Source: Paenibacillus eucommiae (GTDB taxonomy: Bacteria; Bacillota; Bacilli; Paenibacillales; NBRC-103111). Taken from it: a DNA stretch of 64,000 nucleotides. Below, piece by piece: positions 1-9,747 of this stretch; the stretch's first letter is position 1, and each line of letters begins with the position of its first letter. The translations under genes were made by a program, and so were the position numbers. The stretch is taken from positions 62,001 through 126,000 of the forward strand of contig NZ_JAGGLB010000024.1 of the NCBI RefSeq assembly GCF_017874215.1, given 5' to 3'. The notes beneath the pieces were generated by a model. The model was not told the origin of the DNA. It worked only from the letters and a program-made list of their open reading frames with translations, and did not search any database.

Positions 1-3000
1 ACTCACAAAGGTTTCTCCCCACCACATAAACTCACTCGTGAGGCTAATCGTCGGAAACGGATTGTTCGGTCCAAACTTACCGCTATAATCGAGCACGTCA
101 ACCCGGGTATAATCATTCCCCGTTTTTACATACTGCGCGTAAACGAACGTCTCCCGCTGTCCCGCCGAATTGCTGCGCAGCCGCTGATGCTTCGTACCGA
201 ACTCAACCTGGTCAATCGGCTTCGTATTCCCTGAGCTGTACACCATAATGGGGTAGAACGCATCGCCTGCAAATTGAACCTCCAGCACGATTTCCACCTG
301 GTCCTTGGCCGACAAGGAATACGCATTATTCTCCAGCGTAGGGTCATAAAACTTCGTCGTATCAAAAATAACCTTCAGGCGCCCATCATTGCCGACCGTA
401 TAAGACGTGTCGACGCCGATCTCCGCTGGCTGGGCATAACGCCCGTTGCGGTATACACCACCGCGATACGTAATTTCCCCCACATACGGCTTGCCGTCCG
501 GCTTGATCAAATACACATCAACCTCAGCCAAGCGCCGCAGTTGCAAAATATTGATCGGATACAGCTGCCGGGTCGCCGGATTCTGCTCCTTCGTCTTTAG
601 CTGCATCTGGTCGATTACGCCCGTATACGTAGAGCCATCGTAGAACGACGTCACGTAAACATCGCTAATGATGCCATGCTCTTCGTATAGCGCCAGCTCG
701 CCCTTCGCGTTCGTCTTCACCTCGCGCTCGATCTCGGCACCATTTTCAAGCGTTTTGTACGACAAGGTTGTCTCTGTCTTCGGGTAGAACTGGAACAAAT
801 ACAGCTTGTCGCGCAGCGTCTCTACCGAGACGTCCAGATCGACATTCATGCCCGTACGGGCATGCGTCGCAGACACCTTCGTATTACCGGTCTCAAGCCC
901 GGTCAGATGGAAGACCGACTTGGGCAGGTAGGAGCTGTAGCTGTACTCCTCAGTCGATGCCAGGTTGGCATAGGTGCCATAATTCAAGGCGGCTACCTGG
1001 TTGTCCTGGACCTTCCACGCGATCTGATCGGTGATCAGGTTCAAGTCCGTAAAGTCCGATGCATTAATGGACGTATCCTTCACCAGCGTAATGTCCCGGT
1101 TCAGGGCAAGAATCTCTTCACTTGTCATCTTGGAGATGCGATCCACATTGCTTAATGTCGTCTGTGTTGCTTCTTGCCCATCCACCGTAATTTTCAGTGC
1201 ATCGGCATCGTACACATACAAATAATAGGAGTCATAAGACCATGTATTGTCCGCGCTGTTCTTTGCTTTGATTGTAATGATATACGTATCCTTTAAGCGC
1301 TTGTCAGCACCATCGACCGGAGCAAGCTGCAGCACATAATCGCCGCCGTTTCCGTTCACAGAGCTGCTCGTAAATTTGCCTGTCTTGTCGTTATAAGCAA
1401 TCGTGCTTCCTGGCAACAGGACACCATTGCGCGTCACTTCAAATTCAAATGCGCTGCCTGGCAGGCCGTCAAAGTTGCTCATCGCCCAGGAGATCGGAAT
1501 CGAGCCAGCATTATCCGTAAATGCCTGCCCCGCGGAGCGGTCGATTTCAAGCTTGACCGCCGGGGAACGGACAATGACATGCGAGAGCGCTGACAGGACG
1601 TGGAACTCATTTTCCGGATTTCCTGTCGAGACACGCAGTGTATATGTCGGCTGGTTGCCTACGGACAGCTTGGTGAAATATTGTCCTGGCACTTCAAAAT
1701 GGATGGCGTCAATGAGCCCTGCCGTTTGTGGCCCTGACCAGGAGGCGACCGGCGTGTGCTGCTCCAAAGCGGCTTCGTCATAATACCCCTCGAACAGCTC
1801 GACCTTGAAATTCGCCTTCTTCGGCGTACCGCCGCCTGCCAGCTGCTTGTATCGTGCCATAACATTCGTCGACCAGTACATCATCACATTTTCCTGCTTG
1901 TAGGCGAGAAGTTGGTTCGCAAAGTCTGGAATAACGATCGCAGAGGAGCCGTCGTCGACAACCTCAATTGGCGCACTCGTCAGCACTGTCGCAGGCTGGA
2001 GGCGGCCATCATTTTTAATCAACAGCTTAAACGTGACCATCCCTGTCTGCTTCGGCACAATCGTACCATCCGCGAGAATCGAAGCGACTGATTCATTATC
2101 GCTCGACCAGACGAATTGATCTGCCGTCTTAAAGGTCGTTGCTTTCGGAATGCTGTAGGCGAGCTTCGTCGCCGTTTTACTAATGAGCGGCAGCTTCTTC
2201 TCGCCCGTCTCCCAAGCGCTTGGATAAACAATGCTTGCGTTATCTGCGGTTGCATACACCGGCTGTAAAATACGGAAGTAAGCAAAAGCGCTGTTCAGCA
2301 TTGCCATGTCTTCCCGTAAGCCTGTATTGATCGAGCTGAGAACATCGCTATTATTATAGAACAGCTTGGCGCGCAGGAAGCCTTTCTCCTGATGGGCAGT
2401 GGAAAGCAGGTTAAAGGTCTGCTCATCAATCTTTAGCTCGCCTTGCAGCTCAAGCGGTGCGACCGGCTCCCCGCCGGCATCCCGTTTCCAGTCCAGTCCT
2501 ATCTTGCCATGGTCACGATCACCGATCGAGACATACACACGCTTCTTGATGTCCTCGGGTGTAACCGTCCCATTCACAAGCCATTCATAGAAGCCGTCGG
2601 TATCTTCGAGCTTTACATTTACCTTGATCGTATCGCCCAAATAATAGGTGTCCTTATCTACGGACAGCCCGGTAAATGCATCTGCGCGGGCCGGCGTAAG
2701 TACGATATCCGGCTCGTTCGCATAGGGTGCACGATGGAAATAGTTTCCCCCGACATACTCGGGATCGGAAACAGGCTCGTTCCAATTACCGTAAAAGTCC
2801 GGCATCGCATAATAGCGCCAAGCATAGATAGAGGTTACTTTCCCCACATTTGTGGTTTGCAGGCCCTCGTAGGTTTTGGGAGCCTTTAAATAGTCTTTAA
2901 TAGTCTGCTTGTCGAGCGGAACCGCAAAACCGAACTTCGACGCTGCAGTCGCAAATCGGGCTTTTGTTGGTGCTCCTGTAGTGGTTAATGAGTACCCTTT

Positions 3001-4323
3001 GAGCCCGTTCTTGAGCGTAATGGCAGCGGAAGCTCCTTTTTGGGACGTAATCTCAACAGGCTGATTAAAAAATACATTGACAGGCAGCAATTGGCCCGTC
3101 TTGAACTTGCCATCATTGGCCTGCGTGCGATCGACGAGTTCCAGTCCATATTTGACAGCACTAAATTTTTCCGAATAATTGAGATACAAATTATCAAAGC
3201 CGTATAAATTGCTGATCTGCCTGTGTCCTGCGATTCCAGAGATCGGAGAAAAAGATACATAGGCACCACCGTTGTACGCGTAACGAATGCGGTCTTCAGT
3301 ATCCTTCAGCGACGTTGCCAGATCAAACCGATCAAAATTTTTGAAGTTGTAGAAGTGGATTAAATCCGCTTGTGCATACCCTTCATAAACGCTCGATTGA
3401 AACAAATTCCAGTCTTTTGTCCTTACATCCGCAGGATACACATACTTGATCGGGACCGCGGCATCCTTGGTCGTTTCCCCAGGCTGGAACACCACCGTTC
3501 CTTTACTTTTCCCATCGCTCAAAACAGCCCCGAGAGATCCCGGAATGACCTCGTAATGAAATGAAACAGGTACAGCCTGTGCTTTATTGAGCTTAAAGGT
3601 GATCTTAATCTGATTGTTATTAATATAATAACTAGCCCCAATGCTTGAAATGCTTACCTGTACAATATCCTGATAGTCTTCATTTTTACCGACAACATCA
3701 GCTGCACCAGGTGCCGCGCCCAATTGACTGGCTGACGTCGCGCTTGCAGCTTCAGCTTGCTTAGGGAAGCTCACAAGATTGCCGTCCGCATCAGAAGCAA
3801 GCGGATTGCCATCCTTATCAAACGTCTCGATTCTGCCCTGCTCCATTTGTTTCAGCATGCTTTCGAGGCTGTCCAGGTGCTTGCTCGTAATGTTGACCTT
3901 TCCATCCTCCAGGCCAGTAGTCGCATAGCTGATCGACTGCTCGATTTCAAACAGCTTCTGCAGCTGCCCAAGTGTAATTTCATCCCCATCCACCGTTACG
4001 GCCTGAGAAAGATCCGTCTTCGGATCTGCTAATAGAGACTTGATTTCCTCTAGCGTATAGGCGCGATCATTCAACATGAGCGGATAGCTCTGCAGCTCTC
4101 CCTCCTGATCAATTGCCCCAAGCTCCTTCATTAAGCGGAACATTCCGTCTGCTTCCTCGGCGCCGTATTCCTTTGCCAATGCATTGTAAAGTTCACTGTG
4201 CTTACCCTCAGTCTTGGCTGCCGCCTTACCGGCGATTGCCGCTGCTGCATAGGTTGGCATTGCTGTTGTTACAAGCATCAGGACGGCCAATAGCAGCGCG
4301 ATATAAGCTTTCCATTTTCTCAC
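1..4323 (-). CDS. Very large secreted surface protein with Calx-beta-like and BIG2-like modules (partial)
   Basis: The reading frame is open from a GTG at 4323 to the window edge (1441 codons), so the C-terminus lies outside. AAAGGAG stands 11 nt before the GTG. A Sec signal peptide (basic MRKWK, long hydrophobic run, PTYA-type cleavage site near residue 31) indicates export. Around residues 240-290 the pattern FHYEVIPGSLGAV followed by GTVVFQPGETT resembles a Calx-beta domain. Around residues 730-770, FVWSSDNESVASILADG is a clear BIG2-type Ig module. More beta-sandwich-like sequence (VTFKLLIKNDG) follows. No catalytic motif was recognised, and any anchor such as SLH would lie beyond the edge. 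The upstream neighbour on the same strand is a split LuxR-type regulator with its own terminator, so transcription is probably separate. A role in adhesion or polymer binding at the cell surface is inference. Confidence 0.8.
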   Translation of the reverse strand, partial: MRKWKAYIALLLAVLMLVTTAMPTYAAAAIAGKAAAKTEGKHSELYNALAKEYGAEEADGMFRLMKELGAIDQEGELQSYPLMLNDRAYTLEEIKSLLADPKTDLSQAVTVDGDEITLGQLQKLFEIEQSISYATTGLEDGKVNITSKHLDSLESMLKQMEQGRIETFDKDGNPLASDADGNLVSFPKQAEAASATSASQLGAAPGAADVVGKNEDYQDIVQVSISSIGASYYINNNQIKITFKLNKAQAVPVSFHYEVIPGSLGAVLSDGKSKGTVVFQPGETTKDAAVPIKYVYPADVRTKDWNLFQSSVYEGYAQADLIHFYNFKNFDRFDLATSLKDTEDRIRYAYNGGAYVSFSPISGIAGHRQISNLYGFDNLYLNYSEKFSAVKYGLELVDRTQANDGKFKTGQLLPVNVFFNQPVEITSQKGASAAITLKNGLKGYSLTTTGAPTKARFATAASKFGFAVPLDKQTIKDYLKAPKTYEGLQTTNVGKVTSIYAWRYYAMPDFYGNWNEPVSDPEYVGGNYFHRAPYANEPDIVLTPARADAFTGLSVDKDTYYLGDTIKVNVKLEDTDGFYEWLVNGTVTPEDIKKRVYVSIGDRDHGKIGLDWKRDAGGEPVAPLELQGELKIDEQTFNLLSTAHQEKGFLRAKLFYNNSDVLSSINTGLREDMAMLNSAFAYFRILQPVYATADNASIVYPSAWETGEKKLPLISKTATKLAYSIPKATTFKTADQFVWSSDNESVASILADGTIVPKQTGMVTFKLLIKNDGRLQPATVLTSAPIEVVDDGSSAIVIPDFANQLLAYKQENVMMYWSTNVMARYKQLAGGGTPKKANFKVELFEGYYDEAALEQHTPVASWSGPQTAGLIDAIHFEVPGQYFTKLSVGNQPTYTLRVSTGNPENEFHVLSALSHVIVRSPAVKLEIDRSAGQAFTDNAGSIPISWAMSNFDGLPGSAFEFEVTRNGVLLPGSTIAYNDKTGKFTSSSVNGNGGDYVLQLAPVDGADKRLKDTYIITIKAKNSADNTWSYDSYYLYVYDADALKITVDGQEATQTTLSNVDRISKMTSEEILALNRDITLVKDTSINASDFTDLNLITDQIAWKVQDNQVAALNYGTYANLASTEEYSYSSYLPKSVFHLTGLETGNTKVSATHARTGMNVDLDVSVETLRDKLYLFQFYPKTETTLSYKTLENGAEIEREVKTNAKGELALYEEHGIISDVYVTSFYDGSTYTGVIDQMQLKTKEQNPATRQLYPINILQLRRLAEVDVYLIKPDGKPYVGEITYRGGVYRNGRYAQPAEIGVDTSYTVGNDGRLKVIFDTTKFYDPTLENNAYSLSAKDQVEIVLEVQFAGDAFYPIMVYSSGNTKPIDQVEFGTKHQRLRSNSAGQRETFVYAQYVKTGNDYTRVDVLDYSGKFGPNNPFPTISLTSEFMWWGETFVS

Positions 4324-4337
4324 TCGCTGTGACACTC

Positions 4338-4385
4338 CTTTTATCCTATTCTTTTATCCTATTCTTCTATCCTATTCTTCTATCC
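4338..4385. repeat. 13-bp tandem repeat abutting the ribosome site of the surface-protein gene
   Basis: On the plus strand the unit CTTTTATCCTATT occurs at 4338 and 4351, then as CTTCTATCCTATT at 4364, with a partial unit at 4377 (about 3.7 copies). On the coding strand the array ends exactly where the AAAGGAG ribosome site of the surface-protein gene begins, so the last unit contributes to that site. Confidence 0.9.
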
Positions 4386-4552
4386 GTATCGACAAGACCC
4401 AGCCTTTGAATCATGTCCAGCATGGCCGGAGCCTGATCTGCGCCATACTCCTGCTCTAAAAATCGCAACAAAAAACTCCTGATATTCGCCCTATCAACAT
4501 AGTAGTGCAAGTACCAGAAGTTTGTAGTCCTACGAAAGTCGTACCCCTGCAA
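4367..4552 (-). pseudogene. Possible 61-codon remnant related to the N-terminus of the surface protein
   Basis: This short frame lies between the LuxR terminator and the surface-protein gene. Its only upstream start is a TTG inside the terminator T-run, with no ribosome site, so expression is doubtful. The segment LEQEYGADQAPAMLDMIQ, then RLGLVDTD, matches the mature N-terminus of the downstream surface protein (LAKEYGAEEADGMFRLMK, then ELGAIDQE) in spacing and in most conserved residues. This suggests a truncated duplicate. The frame ends inside the 13-bp repeat array. It could also be a chance similarity in a helical segment. Confidence 0.35.
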
Positions 4553-4585
4553 AAAAACAGGAACAGCGCCTATAAGGCCTGTCCC
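4551..4585 (-). terminator. Rho-independent terminator after the LuxR-type regulator
   Basis: On the minus strand GGGACAGGCC and GGCGCTGTTCC form a stem with one bulge and a G-U pair around loop TTATA, followed by a run of seven T. It starts immediately after the TAG stop at 4585-4587. Confidence 0.85.
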
Positions 4586-7500
4586 TACTCAATAATGTTC
4601 CATTCTTTAGCCCTGACGACCGCTTGCCCGCGCCGCTTTACGCCAAGCTTGCCGAAAATTCGGGTTGTATGTGTCTTTACGGTCGTTTCCGCGATGCCGA
4701 AGCGTTCCCCGATATCTTTATTGGACAACCCTTGTGCAATAGCCTCCAGCACTTCGATTTCTCTACTTGTCAGTGGCTCGATGAATGGCGGGACTTCTGC
4801 TGTGGCTTGAGCACGCAGATGCACTTGGGCCGGCCGACCGGCTTCTATAGCTTCTGCAGCTGCCTTAGTATCCGATGCATTCGCAGTCACTGACCACTTA
4901 TGCGTTGCAGCCTCATCCTCCAGCATTTTCAAATAGATCGTGCGTGCCAATATGAGCTCAAGCACATTTATATCCCGCTTCGTAAACACGCCTGGCACAT
5001 GACGATTTTCCAGATAGAGCAAGAACGGAGCCTTTTCTCCCGGCACTACAATCGGCATACATAGAATCGAGCGCGTGCATCGTGCCTCAATATAAGCATC
5101 CTTGACAAAGTAGCTCTGCAGTGCATCATAAAGTACAATCGGCTGGTTGGTCAGTAACGTATGTCGCAGCACGCTTTGCGCATATGCTTGTGTCTGCTCT
5201 GCTGAGCGGGAAGGATATGGATCCGCCACAACGGCATAGCCCTCCTCTTTGACGCTTAAAACAAGCCCATAATCAGCGCCGGATTGGCGGATTGCCGCCT
5301 GCAGGAAGCTTTCCAGCCAATTGTCGCGATTGATGCCGAACCGCGGCAGTTGCTCCAGTATCCGCTCAAATTTGCCGTCTGCAGTTGCAGTTGCTTCAGC
5401 TTGTTTGCGCCGCGGCGGAAGCAAGCTTTTGCGTTCGCGGGAGGAATTAAGCTGTAACGGCTGTACTTCAATAGGCTCGGGCATCGCACGCAGCAGGTCA
5501 GCATGCTCGGTCCGAATCTGAGTAACCTTAGCATTCACGCCCCATAAGGAATATGCTGTACATGCATCCATCATCGCGATCATTGCGCCGGCCCGGCTCA
5601 TCAATTGATGCTCATAATAATGGGCCAACCGTTCACAGATAATCCCTTCCATTAATCCATTTTTTTCTGTCTTCGCCTGCTTGGCAGCAGCCCAATACGC
5701 ATCGATGACTTCGCTTGGCGAACCTGCAATTCGCTTCCATTCCGCCTCTATAAGTCCATGCGCAGCTGATTGCGAGCCGAAAATGCCCCGCCATTTTTTC
5801 ATACGTTTCAATTGCTTGCGCAATGCTTGACGGATCCATTTACGCTCTGCCGTCCCGGCCTTCGGGTACAGAGCCGAAATTGTCATCGTTTCATAGAAAC
5901 GATGCCTTCGAACACTCGCCCAGTCTGAAGCCAGCTCATTGGTTCTGGCGAGCTTTGCCCAGTACAGCGCTTCTTCGTACCGAGCGGACAAATACGCTAC
6001 CTGCAGCCTGCAGCAGCAGCTGTAGTTATCTTCCTTGCTTTGTTCCGCTTCTCCGCTTGCTGTTCCGGGAATGGCAATAAAAGCCTCTTGGAGAGATGCA
6101 TCTCGAAGCGCTGCTGCAAACTTACCCGTAATGCCGACGATTTCCATCGTCTTTTCTATCGCGTAATACCTCACGTATACCGCAATACTATCCAATAGCT
6201 CAGCTAATTTATACAGATCGCCATTATATGTAATCAGGCAAGTAATGATAGCCATATTGACAAAGCCGTTATCCCCAAGCTTCATGCCGCGGTGCAGGGA
6301 TTGTCTCAGATAGGCTTCCGATTCTGCAGGATGCTCCAGTTGCTTGAACATCCCTCTCAGAAAGGCGAAATGGTACTTGGATTGGGGCTGGGATGCATGC
6401 ATGTTCATGAGGTTATCCGAATCCGCAAAGTAGGAAACCTGCGCGTAGCCCGGAAGGACGCGCTGCAGCAGCAGCTCATAAATTACAATGATGGCCGCCA
6501 GCAAATCATTCATCCCTTTATTTAGGCCATACCGAATAAATCGGGCGTATAATTCAATTAATGCCCCGGCATTATGAAGCAGCATAGGAAATGAAAGCTG
6601 CAGCATAAGGCTGCAATGTGTCCTATATTCGGCATCCTGTTGTACAGCAGATCGCTGCACGTTGCGCCGCTTACGATACAAGAGAAGCTGGGTCTGCGCC
6701 ACTTCCTTGGCTATCGACAACAAGGATGGATTTTCCTTGAGCTGCCACCCATACTCATGCAGAGCTTGGTTTCCATATTGAACCGCAATTTGATGATTTG
6801 CCAGCGTATGGAATTGAATGAGATGCTGCCAGAGAAGCAAGCGCTCTGTTTTGCTAAGCCGTTCTCCGAGCTGCATCAGCCCCAGCAGCAGCTCCCTTGC
6901 CGGCTCCAGCTCTCCGCCGCCATACAACGAACATGCCAGGTCAAGCTTTAAATGAAAAGAAATCTTCTCTACCGCACCGGTACCTGCCTGCCCGAGAAAG
7001 CGTAGCCCTGCCTCCGCGTAATACCTCCCTTTCGCATACTGCCCATTCTGTACAGCCTTATTGCTAGCCTGCAGATTATACGATGCAAGCTGCTCGAGCT
7101 CCTGCCGCGGCGTCCCCTGGATACCGCGGTTTAAATGATCGACGGCCGCCATCAGCGTCGAATCCGCGCCTTCCATCACCCCGGATAGCAGCTGCTTCCC
7201 TACCCGCCAATGCCTCTGCGCATTGCGGCCTGCGTCATGCGCATACGCAAGCCGATGCAGGTGGGGGTGCAGGAACAGGTATTGCTTCTCTCGATCCGTA
7301 CTCCCCTCTTCACCCTCATCCTCACGGCCGATAATGCCCTCCGCCTCGGCAGCATACAGCAGCCGTAGCGTTTCCTTCGGCTCATAGCCGCATACTTCCG
7401 CAAGCAGCTGCGAGCCAAAGGAAGGACCGATCACTGCAGCTGTCGCCAACAGCCCCTTCGCCTCCTCGGCGAGCGCGGCGAAGCTCTGCTCCATCAGCTG

Positions 7501-9015
7501 TACATCCGAGCCCTCCGGTCCCTGCGAATGTACGATATCGGCATCCCATATCCATCTGCGCAGCTCATCTTCAAAGCGCAGATGCTTCTCCCGAACCCAG
7601 CTCTCCAGCAAATGCCGGATTGCTCGCGGTATGCCGCCAGTCTAATTAAAAACAGCCCGGGTTAGCAGACGTATGCGCAGTGAGCTGCCATGCAGTCCGC
7701 ATTCCAAATAATTCCTCACCTCATCGTAGCCGAGCGGCTGAAGCGTTATCTGCTCGGACGGAAAGGTCCGCAAACGCTCATTCAACCAAGCTGCCTCTAG
7801 GACATCCTCTAGCTCGGCACCCTGCTCTCCCGATGTGCGACAGGCTCCAATGACGAGCAAGCCAGCGGCGGCATGCGATTGCGCCAGCGTTTCAAGTACC
7901 GAGCATAAGCTCGCCTTGGCACGTTCCATATGATCCAAGAACAGGACGAGCGGGGGACTGTTTGCGGCAAAGAAGCCAATGAGCCGCGTCAATAGCGGAC
8001 CGGTGTCCTTCCCGTTATCTACAGAAGGCGCGGTGCGTTCGCCTGGTGCTTGGCCGGCAAACATCGGCTGAGCTCCCGGCAGCAAAGAGGCGATGATTTG
8101 CGCCTCTTCCCCGAACTCCGCCTGCAGCCGCTCTCGCAGCAGCGCAATATGTCTTGGGGGCTCGCTCCACAGCTGCTCCAGCCACTCGCCAAGCGCTTGA
8201 AGCAGCGGCCTATAAGGGGAGGCATGCTCCGCCTGAACAGCAGTCCCCTCCACAAAGCGTCCTCCCCACCGGGCGGCAGTTAGCCGCAACTGGTGCACAA
8301 GCGCCGTCTTGCCAACGCCTTCCTCTCCGGTTACCCAGCGAAAAGCAAGCCCGCCGCTTGCCGCCTGCTGAATCCCGTCTTCGAGCTGCTTCATAGCTTC
8401 ACTGCGTCCGAATAACGTATCGGGAACACGAAATTGCCGAAGATGATCCAGGCTGCCAACTTCAAAAGGAGCTATCCTGCCGCTTTCGGTGAGCATGCTG
8501 TCGCATTGCTGCAGGTCGTCCAGCAAGCCATATGCGCTCTGGTAACGATCCTCGGGCGACTTGGAGAGCAGCTTCATCATCATCGCTTCCAGCGGGCCTT
8601 CCGTGTCCACCCGAAGCTGAGCGAGCGGGAGAGGCGCCTGCTGGATATGCACGGTCTCCCAGTCCTCATCCTGTCCAGGCTGAAATGGCAGCTGACCGGC
8701 CAGCAGCTCGTAATAAATTACGCCCAATGCATAAAGATCACAGCGTTCATCCGGTATCCGATTCATTCTGCCCGATTGTTCCGGCGCGCGATACGCCTCG
8801 TGCCATTGCACACTTTCTGTGAGCCATGCCGACAAGCCACCGGCTGCAATGACAATATTCGCGGGGTTCAAATACCCGATTATAGCTATTTGCTGATGCT
8901 CACGGTGCACCATTTCTGCCACCAAAATCGCAAGCCTAGTAAATTCCGAAAGCGCAAGGGTAGGCCCGGTTACATATTCTACCAATCTCTTGTTAGTATG
9001 ATGCGACATGATCAT
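4585..9015 (-). pseudogene. Pseudokinase-AAA-GAF-LuxR signalling regulator split by an in-frame amber codon
   Basis: One frame runs from ATG 9015 to TAG 4585 and is interrupted only by TAG at 7642-7644; the codons on both sides read coherently (LLTRAVFN, stop, TGGIPRAIRHLLESW). The first 457 residues hold a Ser/Thr-kinase-like C-lobe (YRAPEQ, then DLYALGVIYYELLAG), but the catalytic HRD equivalent reads IGY and no DFG is visible, and most of the N-lobe is missing, so it is a pseudokinase. A STAND/AAA module follows with Walker A GEEGVGKTAL and Walker B-like LVLFLDH. After the stop come a long helical TPR-like region, a GAF domain (about 780-900 of the second part) and a LuxR HTH (LTSREIEVLEAIAQGLSNKD). 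A CAG-to-TAG transition would explain the break. The 3' part could restart only at TTG 7611. Its likely target is unknown; the surface-protein gene is the nearest downstream. Confidence 0.85.
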
Positions 9016-9085
9016 GTACCTGCCTATTCTTCGCTATGTTTTTATTGCTACAATCGATCTATATTGCTTGTCCGATAAAGTCTAT

Positions 9086-9104
9086 GTAGTGTTAGTAACA
9101 CTAC
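9086..9104. promoter_or_regulatory. 19-bp perfect palindrome upstream of the regulator
   Basis: GTAGTGTTAGTAACACTAC is a perfect inverted repeat (9-bp arms, 1-bp centre), 71 bp upstream of the regulator start at 9015. It sits in A+T-rich promoter-like DNA, has no T tract, and looks like a dimeric operator rather than a terminator. Confidence 0.6.
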
Positions 9105-9283
9105 GTCTATGCGGTCTGAATGTTTTACTTCATACCTGGCCTGCATCTATTTTCGCAAGCTTCTTGCTTATCGTAATTATGCCATAAAACAAATTATAAA
9201 AATATGATATAACTCACCAAACCGAAAGTCTAATGAGCTTTTTTTCCTATTTTGGAGTATGAGTTCGTAAAATCAAATTCTTC

Positions 9284-9515
9284 ATAAGAAAAACGCCTTG
9301 CTTCGTCCTTTGAGGTGCGTGTTCGTGACTTGGGTGCGTTGCGGAGGGAATGGCTGTGGGCTCCAGCCGCTGTTAAAGATTTGTTCCCTTGAATGGTAGT
9401 GATGAGGAGGTAAGAACAAATCTTTAAAGGCGGACGCTACCGCTCTTCCGCCCACAGGCCTTCCCTCTCTTTAGCTACAATCGCACGAATCACACGAACA
9501 CCAAGCTCAAACGGA
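9284..9515. repeat. Dispersed repeat family, copy A (truncated, no palindrome array)
   Basis: Copy A shares the left half of copy C (39437 onward) at high identity, beginning at ATAAGAAAAA and ending near CAAGCTCAAACGGA. It contains a long inverted repeat, 9343-9467, with arms GGAGGGAATGGCTGTGGG and CCCACAGGCCTTCCC, inner arms AAAGATTTGTTC and GAACAAATCTTT, and a GATGAGGAGG-type loop. The four-palindrome segment found in copies B and C is absent. The remaining sequence between genes (9016-9283 and 9516-9600) shows only the 19-bp palindrome and no convincing gene. Confidence 0.85.
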
Positions 9516-9600
9516 ATAAATGGAACCCCACTCAATCCAGCCACCTTGACCAAGTGATTATACTCGGCATTTTTTTCCTGACATGTTCACTTACTTGCGA

Positions 9601-9641
9601 AAACAAAAATAACCCGCCTACGACCAAAGGAACGGGTTATT
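9601..9641 (-). terminator. Rho-independent terminator after the Tat-exported beta-helix gene
   Basis: On the minus strand AATAACCCG pairs with CGGGTTATT across a 16-nt loop, followed by TTTTTGTTTT. It lies about 110 nt past the stop at 9748 and probably ends the LplB-LplC-LplA-beta-helix transcript. Confidence 0.85.
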
Positions 9642-9747
9642 ATTTCTAATTCTTTGGAGGTTTTCCATCCAAAATGATGTGCGTGGAACCGGACAGCCAT
9701 CCGGCTCTTTATTTTAATCATAATCATGTCATGGTTGTTTCATGCCA

